Position numbers and translations under genes: made by a program
Shown here: positions 43,990 through 51,501 of the stretch, piece by piece
Position numbering within the stretch: the first letter of the stretch is position 1
Layout: every line of letters starts with the position of its first letter
Notes under the pieces: model-generated
What the model was told of the DNA's origin: nothing
What the model saw: the letters and a program-made list of their open reading frames with translations, nothing else
The model's database searches: none
NCBI RefSeq assembly: GCF_000428125.1
Contig: NZ_ATZI01000017.1
Location: 1-51,501, forward strand
Origin: Bacteroides graminisolvens DSM 19988 = JCM 15093
Lineage (GTDB): Bacteria; Bacteroidota; Bacteroidia; Bacteroidales; Bacteroidaceae
Length of the DNA stretch: 51,501 bases
Reading direction: 5' to 3'

Positions 43990-45417
43990 TCATTTTTTCA
44001 TTAATGCGCATTCTCGTCTATTCCATCTGTAAAAAAGTACCATGGCTGTTACAACGCTCACAGAACCTACTGCATAAGCAACTTGTTGTGACAATCCGAA
44101 TCCTTCGGGAGCAATGCTAATGTAAGTAATGCAAACACCTGTCATAAAGAGCGCCGGAATAAATGTCACCCAATACAACTTGCCCGCTTTTGCTAAGAAA
44201 ACCGTGATTGCCCAAAGAGTAAAGACCGACAGTGTTTGATTGGCCCAAGCAAAATAACGCCAAATCATATCAAAACCGTTTTTGTCACGCAGGCTGTATA
44301 ACAACAGTCCAACTGCAACTAGAAACATCGGTACACTTATGTATAAACGGTGACGCATGCTTTTTTGTTCCATTCCCAAAAAATCAGCAACAATAAGTCG
44401 GGCCGAACGGAAAGCAGTATCACCCGATGTTATTGGCGCTGCAATAACACCTAAAACGGCTAACAATCCGCCTATAGTACCCAGCCAGTTTTTCGTTATG
44501 GCATCAACTATCACCGAAGCATTTGTTTCCTCCATGCCATTCTCTCCGAAGAAGCAGGTTGCTGCCGCAGCCCAGATCAAAGCTACAATTCCTTCGGTAA
44601 TCATTGCTCCGTAGAAAACGGGACGACCATACATTTCACTTTTCATACAGCGTGCCATGAGTGGACTCTGTGTTGCGTGAAAACCAGAAATGGCTCCGCA
44701 AGCAATACTGACAAACATAATCGGAAAAATAGGTAAAGACTCTGACTGAGGATGTTTGTTGCTCAAACCATCCCAAAATTCAGGTAAAACGGGATGATGA
44801 TAATACAACATAAACAAGATGCCTACTGCCATAAACAGCAAAGCGATTGCAAAAAGCGGATATATCTTACCAATGATCTTATCAATAGGCAATAGAGTAG
44901 CTAATATGTAATACAAAAAAACAACTATGATCCAAAAAGTAGTATCCAGATTATCGGGTGTAAGTTTGGCTAATAAACCAGCAGGGCCGGCAACGAACAC
45001 GGCTCCGACTAATATCATCAGAATAACGGTAAAACCTCGCATCACCTGTTTGGTGGTTACCCCCAAATAACGCCCTATGATTTCGGGTAGACTTTCACCG
45101 TTGTGACGAATGGAAAGCATACCGGCCAGGTAATCGTGAGTGGCACCTGCAAAAATACTTCCTAATACAATCCATAGATAAGAAGAGGTTCCGAATTTAG
45201 CTCCCATAATAGCGCCGAAAATGGGTCCCAATCCGGCAATGTTAAGAAACTGGATCATAAAGATCTTCCAAGTAGGAAGAGGAATAAAGTCAACTCCATC
45301 TGTCTGAGTAAGGGCAGGTGTTTGTCGGTTGTCGGGTTTAAATAATCTTTCGATAAATCGCCCGTAAATAAAGTAGCCTGCTATAAGAGCAGCAAGACAA
45401 ATACTAAATGTAATCAT
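43990..45417 (-). CDS. cstA: Carbon starvation protein A family transporter
   Basis: From ATG 45417 the protein has 475 residues and many membrane helices. CstA signatures are QFLNIAGLGPIFGAIMGAKFG, SIFAGATHDYLAGMLS, GFHATQSPLMARCM and APITSGDTAFRSARL. CstA proteins take up peptides or pyruvate in other bacteria; this shorter form is typical for Bacteroidetes. I chose this start because the promoter with -7 TACATTTG lies at 45446-45439, inside the region that a longer start at 45468 would translate. Operon with the small membrane protein and a barrel protein. Confidence 0.92.
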   Translation of the reverse strand: MITFSICLAALIAGYFIYGRFIERLFKPDNRQTPALTQTDGVDFIPLPTWKIFMIQFLNIAGLGPIFGAIMGAKFGTSSYLWIVLGSIFAGATHDYLAGMLSIRHNGESLPEIIGRYLGVTTKQVMRGFTVILMILVGAVFVAGPAGLLAKLTPDNLDTTFWIIVVFLYYILATLLPIDKIIGKIYPLFAIALLFMAVGILFMLYYHHPVLPEFWDGLSNKHPQSESLPIFPIMFVSIACGAISGFHATQSPLMARCMKSEMYGRPVFYGAMITEGIVALIWAAAATCFFGENGMEETNASVIVDAITKNWLGTIGGLLAVLGVIAAPITSGDTAFRSARLIVADFLGMEQKSMRHRLYISVPMFLVAVGLLLYSLRDKNGFDMIWRYFAWANQTLSVFTLWAITVFLAKAGKLYWVTFIPALFMTGVCITYISIAPEGFGLSQQVAYAVGSVSVVTAMVLFYRWNRRECALMKK

Positions 45418-45438
45418 GACGTGTTGGTTTATATAGCG

Positions 45439-45471
45439 CAAATGTAGCATATTATCAGGAAACAACACAAC
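45439..45471 (-). promoter_or_regulatory. Promoter of the cstA operon
   Basis: On the minus strand GTTG (45471-45468), 21 nt and TACATTTG (45446-45439) fit the Bacteroidetes pattern. The start codon would be about 15 nt from the transcription start. Confidence 0.6.
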
Positions 45472-45488
45472 AATATCAACTCTTTTAC

Positions 45489-45496
45489 TACCTTTG
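45489..45496 (+). promoter_or_regulatory. -7 element of the second GHL10 gene
   Basis: TACCTTTG followed by CAG fits TAnnTTTG and lies 26 bp before ATG 45523. It is back-to-back with the cstA promoter. Confidence 0.55.
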
Positions 45497-45522
45497 CAGA
45501 AATTTAAATAAATAGAATATAC

Positions 45523-46983
45523 ATGTTTAGATATATATTTGCATTACTGGCAATAGTGTTTACTATGAGCATGCAAGCAGCACCGAAGTATGAAGTCAGG
45601 GCTGCATGGGTGACAGCGGTTTACGGGCTCGACTGGCCAAAAACAAGAGCAACAACTCCGGCAGGCATCCGCAAACAACAAGCAGAATTGGTAGCCATGC
45701 TCGACAAACTCAAAGCGGCCAATTTCAATACCATATTGTTTCAAGCCAGGACCCGTGGCGACGTACTGTATGCATCAAACATTGAACCGTTCAATTCAAT
45801 TCTCACGGGGCAGACAGGAAGAGATCCCGGTTACGATCCGCTGGCTTTTGCCGTTGAAGAATGTCACAAAAGAGGAATGGAGTGTCATGCGTGGATGGTT
45901 ACCATCCCATTAGGCAACAAAAAACATGTGGCTGCATTAGGCCGTAAATCCGTTACTGTGCAAAACAGAAAGATCTGTATTCCTTACAAGAATGAATGGT
46001 TCCTGAATCCGGGACACCCCGAAACCAAAGAGTATTTAATGAAGCTGGTAAACGAGGTCATTACCCGATACGACGTAGATGGTGTTCATTTCGACTACCT
46101 TCGTTATCCAGAGAATGCGCCTCATTTCTCCGATAACAAAGAGTTTCGTCAATATGCAAAAGGCAGAAATATCACTCAATGGAGAAGAGACAATCTCACT
46201 GATATAGTCAGATACATATATAAAGGAGTTAAGGCCGTTAAGCCATGGGTTAAAGTAAGCACTTGCCCTGTAGGAAAATTTCGCGACACCTCACGGTACT
46301 CTTCACGCGGATTCAATGCTTATTTCACGGTGTATCAAGATGCTCAGGGCTGGTTGAAGGAAGGCATACAAGACCAGATTTACCCCATGATGTATTTTCG
46401 CGGGAACAGTTTCTATCCATTTGCGCTCGATTGGCAGGAGAACAGTTACGGTCGACAGGTTATTCCAGGTTTAGGTATTTACTTTCTGCACCCGTCAGAA
46501 GGGAACTGGAAACGTGATGAGGTGGAAAGACAAATTAATTTCGTCAGAGCACACCAGTTGGCGGGACAAGGACATTACAGAGTTAAATACCTGATTGATA
46601 ACACGCAAAACCTATACGATGAGTTGGCCGATCGGTATTACAGTGCCCCGGCTTTACAGCCGGCCATGACTTGGTTGGATGCCATCGCGCCTACAACACC
46701 CGAAAGTCTGACCGTAAAATATCAAAGAGGATACACAGAACTAAGTTGGAAGTCTTCTGAAGACAATGATAAACAAAACGCACCTTATTATGTGATATAC
46801 GCTTCTAATAGTTACCCTGTTGATACGGACAATCCTGATAATATCATTGCCCAACGAATCAGATCGGTTAATTATGTATATGCACCTGTCCGACCGTGGG
46901 ACTCCCGTGAATATTTCGCTATTTCAGCTGTAGATCGCTATGGAAATGAAAGCAAGGCTGTGCAGATGAAAAGTCCACTATAA
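45523..46983 (+). CDS. GHL10-type (DUF187) glycosyl hydrolase-like protein, paralogue
   Basis: The 486-residue protein has a signal peptide ending in SMQAA. It repeats the plan of the protein at 38767: VRAAWVTAVYGLDWP, ILFQARTRGDVLYASNIEPF, VDGVHFDYLRYPEN, YPMMYFRG, then a C-terminal fibronectin III-like domain ending YFAISAVDRYGNESKAV. It should be a periplasmic or outer-membrane associated glycan-active protein. The two paralogues differ in the loop after the first strand and in the segment after CHAWM/FHAWI, so they probably have different substrates. Monocistronic. Confidence 0.85.
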   Translation: MFRYIFALLAIVFTMSMQAAPKYEVRAAWVTAVYGLDWPKTRATTPAGIRKQQAELVAMLDKLKAANFNTILFQARTRGDVLYASNIEPFNSILTGQTGRDPGYDPLAFAVEECHKRGMECHAWMVTIPLGNKKHVAALGRKSVTVQNRKICIPYKNEWFLNPGHPETKEYLMKLVNEVITRYDVDGVHFDYLRYPENAPHFSDNKEFRQYAKGRNITQWRRDNLTDIVRYIYKGVKAVKPWVKVSTCPVGKFRDTSRYSSRGFNAYFTVYQDAQGWLKEGIQDQIYPMMYFRGNSFYPFALDWQENSYGRQVIPGLGIYFLHPSEGNWKRDEVERQINFVRAHQLAGQGHYRVKYLIDNTQNLYDELADRYYSAPALQPAMTWLDAIAPTTPESLTVKYQRGYTELSWKSSEDNDKQNAPYYVIYASNSYPVDTDNPDNIIAQRIRSVNYVYAPVRPWDSREYFAISAVDRYGNESKAVQMKSPL

Positions 46984-47010
46984 AAAAAATACAAAATTCA
47001 TGTCTGATTT

Positions 47011-48204
47011 TCATTCTTCTTCCACCAATACCCAAGCACTATATTGGGTTCGCTGATGAACCGGTGTGAGAGCCAAGTAACCCGACCGAATGCGTCCGTC
47101 TTTAAGTTTTAATGGAAAAGCATTCAACTTGTTCTGATGCTTAAACAAAGCCTCTCCAGCCTTTGCATCATAATCAACAACGAATAAACCCTTACTGCGA
47201 GGAGAGACATAACGTTGATATAGAGAATGGGCCACAACACCCATATTCATACGTAAATTAACTTCTACACAAGGGTGAATACGATACGTGGGACTAGATT
47301 CAAAACGACAAATCATCATGTCAACTCCCAAATAGCCATTATAACATCCTGCAATACGAGTGGAGAATACTTGAATTAACTCATCACGTAGCTTATAAAT
47401 ATCCTCCAAGGAGATAAAAGCCGATAATTGTTCTTCAATTGCTTGATCGGAAAGCAAGTTATTACCCTCGTAAGAACCTGCCGGATTAGTTCGAAACAAC
47501 GAATAACCAACAAATGAAATCACTCCACACTCATTTGCATAAAACTCCATTGCAAAATCAAGCTCCTTGTTGTAATAAGGCTCTGCTATAATGCCTCCCT
47601 GTAGCTCTATTGTACGATTAATCCAACCGGAAAGTGAACCTGTTAACAGACCATTATACCAGTTTAACCCTTTGCCACTTCCCGATAAAGGAGATTTTAA
47701 AACGGTTTTTTGTTCCTTTTGCAAGAAAGCAACAACTTGTTCTATTTCGGTAAAATAGTGAGGATTACCACAATATAATTCATTTGGATTTAATATTGAC
47801 AGTACATCCACCCAAGAAGAACGATGAGAAAGGGTCCTAATATGGTTAATTAGTTCAGAGCAGCATAAAACGGATTCATCAACGCCCATTTGCAACATCC
47901 TTTTGCGTATGGCATGATTCCACCCCCAAGGAGATAAGGATAAAGAGGAATGTGTTTGTACCTCAGGTTCGGTAAGCAATTCCAGCTGTAAGAACGGAAA
48001 ATTACTTTTTACAAGCTTTAGATAATCGTTATTGTAAGCAGAAGAAGCCAACACATATCCATCACCATCTGCATACCATATAGGTAGACACGCTAAATCT
48101 TCCGACATCTTTCTTGCAGAGGACGGTGCCATGTAATTTTCATTACCGTTTGCCAATGCCAGATCATTATCCGGATTAAACAAATAAAGTTTCTTTTCAT
48201 CCAT
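47011..48204 (-). CDS. Unnamed ATP-grasp-like protein
   Basis: The 397-residue soluble protein has no signal peptide. The central and C-terminal parts look like an ATP-grasp fold: a lysine before a glycine/serine-rich loop (TVLKSPLSGSGKGLNWY, K170), an acidic strand IIAEPYYNKELDFAMEF (E208), GYLGVDMMIC (D295) and the metal-binding pair in CVEVNLRMNMG (E314, N316). The N-terminal 150 residues (YLFNPDNDLALANGNENYMAPSSARKM) would bind the acceptor substrate. I know no function; it may ligate an amino acid or peptide to an unknown carboxylate. No pathway genes are next to it. A -7-like TAATTTTG lies at 48231-48224, 20 nt before the start codon. Confidence 0.65.
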   Translation of the reverse strand: MDEKKLYLFNPDNDLALANGNENYMAPSSARKMSEDLACLPIWYADGDGYVLASSAYNNDYLKLVKSNFPFLQLELLTEPEVQTHSSLSLSPWGWNHAIRKRMLQMGVDESVLCCSELINHIRTLSHRSSWVDVLSILNPNELYCGNPHYFTEIEQVVAFLQKEQKTVLKSPLSGSGKGLNWYNGLLTGSLSGWINRTIELQGGIIAEPYYNKELDFAMEFYANECGVISFVGYSLFRTNPAGSYEGNNLLSDQAIEEQLSAFISLEDIYKLRDELIQVFSTRIAGCYNGYLGVDMMICRFESSPTYRIHPCVEVNLRMNMGVVAHSLYQRYVSPRSKGLFVVDYDAKAGEALFKHQNKLNAFPLKLKDGRIRSGYLALTPVHQRTQYSAWVLVEEE

Positions 48205-48517
48205 TATTTAATCATTGAAAGTGCAAAATTACACAAAAAAGCAAGAATACATATCTCAAGTTAATAAGTAACTCAACCCGGAAGATAAAACAATAAAAAA
48301 CATATTTAAATAAGCAATCGCATTATTATAACATATTATCACAAATAAGCAGATTACAAGGCATAAACAGTAAGCAATGAACATCAGATTTCAAAATAAA
48401 TCAAAGAAATAACAAACAGGTGTCAATTAAAGCATCACATGCTATATAGAAGACTGACATGAGGCAACGTTATAAAATATAAAATATGAGAGAAAAAAGA
48501 GTTTTTGCTATCTCTAC
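48205..48517. other. AT-rich divergent gap between the ATP-grasp and AAA ATPase genes
   Basis: About 310 bp. It holds the -7-like TAATTTTG (48224-48231, minus) for the ATP-grasp gene next to its start. The remainder is AT-rich, and I see no repeats, hairpins or RNA gene in it. Confidence 0.6.
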
Positions 48518-48549
48518 TTTGCAAATAATAGAAAAAACGATTATATTTG
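48518..48549 (+). promoter_or_regulatory. Promoter of the AAA ATPase gene
   Basis: TTTG at 48518-48521, a 20-nt spacer and TATATTTG at 48542-48549 match the Bacteroidetes consensus completely. It lies inside the longer open frame from 48486, which shows that translation starts at 48573. Confidence 0.75.
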
Positions 48550-48572
48550 TGGCCCGAAAAACCAATAAACAG

Positions 48573-49751
48573 ATGGAAGCATTTTACCGCACACACGCTT
48601 ATCTTGTTGAGCACATTAATGCCCCTGTCCGCCGCGACCTGATGGATGAAATAGATTGGAGCGACAGACTGATAGGTATTAAAGGTACTCGAGGAGTAGG
48701 AAAAACAACTTTTTTGCTTCAGTATGCTAAAGAGAAATTTGGAACAGATCGTTCTTGTCTCTTTATAAATATGAACAATTTCTACTTTTCAGGGCACAGT
48801 ATTGTAGATTTCGCGTATGAATTTCAACGTCGGGGTGGAAAAGTGCTTTTGATTGACCAAGTGTTTAAATACGATGGCTGGAGCAAAGAGCTTCGGATGT
48901 GTTATGATCGCTTTCCAGGTCTTAAGATTGTATTTACCGGTTCGTCTGTGATGAGGTTGAAAGAAGAGAATTTGGAACTAAGAGATATAGTCAAAAGCTA
49001 CAATTTGAGAGGATTTTCCTTCCGTGAGTTTCTAAATTTACAAACGGGAATGAAATTCAAAGCATACACGCTTGATGAAATACTTAGAAACCATGAGCAA
49101 ATTGCAAAAGGGGTTTTATCTAAAGTAAAGCCTTTAGATTATTTCCAGGATTATCTTCACCATGGTTTTTACCCATTCTTTCTTGAAAAACGTAATTTCT
49201 CGGAGAATCTTCTAAAAACTATGAATATGATGGTAGAAGTTGATATTCTACTCATTAAGCAGATTGAATTAAAATATCTATCAAAGATAAAAAAGTTATT
49301 ATACCTGCTGGCTGTCGGCGGACCCAAAGCGCCCAATGTCAGTCAACTGGCCAGTGACATACAAACATCAAGGGCAACAGTGATGAATTATATCAAATAT
49401 TTAGCAGATTCACGTTTAATAAACATGGTATATCCTGAGGGAGAAGAATTCCCCAAGAAGCCCTGTAAAATAATGCTACACAATACCAATTTGATGTACT
49501 CCATCTATCCTCTTAAAATAGAAGAACAGGATGTTTTGGAAACATTTTTTCTGAATACCATGTACAAGGATCACAAACTACACAAAGGAGACAAAAACAT
49601 CTCCTTTTTAGTTGACGGGAACATGTCTTTCAGAATTTACAGTGAAGGTTCCAAGGTTAAAAACACGCCCCATGTAACACATGTCATGCATAAAGCAGAA
49701 ATAGGCCGGGCTAACCAGATACCGCTCTGGATATTCGGCTTCTTGTATTAA
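48573..49751 (+). CDS. AAA ATPase of the AAA_14/DUF4143 type with altered Walker B
   Basis: From ATG 48573 the protein has 392 residues. Walker A is GTRGVGKTT (38-46, K44). The Walker B strand reads VLLIDQVFKYDGW with D95-Q96, while this family normally has D-E there. The sensor segment is LKIVFTGSSVMRL, followed by the lid with LRGFSFREFLNL. A winged helix lies after PNVSQLASDIQTSRATVMNYIKYL, and a C-terminal domain of DUF4143 kind ends the protein. Family members are widespread in Bacteroidetes and their function is poorly known. The nifJ gene follows after 31 bp. The change to glutamine would be expected to slow or abolish ATP hydrolysis. Confidence 0.8.
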   Translation: MEAFYRTHAYLVEHINAPVRRDLMDEIDWSDRLIGIKGTRGVGKTTFLLQYAKEKFGTDRSCLFINMNNFYFSGHSIVDFAYEFQRRGGKVLLIDQVFKYDGWSKELRMCYDRFPGLKIVFTGSSVMRLKEENLELRDIVKSYNLRGFSFREFLNLQTGMKFKAYTLDEILRNHEQIAKGVLSKVKPLDYFQDYLHHGFYPFFLEKRNFSENLLKTMNMMVEVDILLIKQIELKYLSKIKKLLYLLAVGGPKAPNVSQLASDIQTSRATVMNYIKYLADSRLINMVYPEGEEFPKKPCKIMLHNTNLMYSIYPLKIEEQDVLETFFLNTMYKDHKLHKGDKNISFLVDGNMSFRIYSEGSKVKNTPHVTHVMHKAEIGRANQIPLWIFGFLY

Positions 49752-49755
49752 TTAA

Positions 49756-51501
<1,746 letters not shown>

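Noticed and set aside
45418..45468. Longer N-terminus of CstA
   Set aside because: The region contains the -7 element TACATTTG of the cstA promoter, so it is not in the transcript.
48486..48572. Longer N-terminus of the AAA ATPase
   Set aside because: The region contains the full consensus promoter 48518-48549.

Overview
The window comes from a low-GC member of the Bacteroidales, most likely Bacteroides or a close relative. It carries a SusC/SusD-type glycan uptake locus, many lipoproteins with Bacteroidetes-style signal peptides, an oxaloacetate decarboxylase operon, a CstA transporter, a one-chain PurL and the first half of a pyruvate:ferredoxin oxidoreductase. Many genes are preceded by the Bacteroidetes primary promoter pattern (TTTG, 19-21 nt, TAnnTTTG). 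No rRNA, tRNA or CRISPR array was seen. All assignments are from reading the sequence; no database was searched.

Both ends lie inside copies of the same insertion sequence in opposite orientation. Positions 206-300 and 51407-51501 are a perfect 95-bp inverted repeat, and the left copy continues into the 5' end of a transposase gene that leaves the window. The left copy stops 16 bp before an outer-membrane protein gene. The right copy cuts nifJ after codon 542.

Layout. 0.3-1.5 kb: outer-membrane barrel and META-domain lipoprotein. 1.6-16.3 kb: an alpha-glucan utilisation locus. A minus-strand operon (SusC, SusD, SusE-like, SusF-like, GH13 lipoprotein) is divergent from a LacI-type regulator, an MFS sugar transporter and a GH65 phosphorylase. 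A LacI-type operator candidate sits between them. The likely scheme is surface binding and cleavage of starch-like glucan, SusCD import, inner-membrane uptake of maltose and phosphorolysis. No beta-phosphoglucomutase gene is present here. 16.4-19.8 kb: oadG-oadA-oadB sodium-pumping decarboxylase. 20-21.7 kb: a membrane TPR regulator. 21.9-25.6 kb: a LysE-type exporter, DUF4924 protein, rfbD and prfC in one operon. 26-31.7 kb: an isolated 1922-residue DUF4011/helicase/nuclease/DUF3320 protein of anti-phage type with a transglutaminase-like N-terminus. 31.7-32.55 kb: a long non-coding gap holding a 23-bp-period array of palindromes and 10-bp tandem repeats. 32.55-36.3 kb: purL. 36.4-38.7 kb: a degenerate hybrid two-component regulator in an operon with a split chromate-type transporter. 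38.8-47 kb: two GHL10-type hydrolases, uvrA and a cstA operon. 47-49.8 kb: an unnamed ATP-grasp protein and an AAA ATPase with an altered Walker B. 49.8 kb to the end: truncated nifJ.

The best candidates for something undescribed are the palindrome array upstream of purL, the transglutaminase-fused helicase, the pseudo-receiver regulator of the chromate-type transporter, and the orphan ATP-grasp protein.
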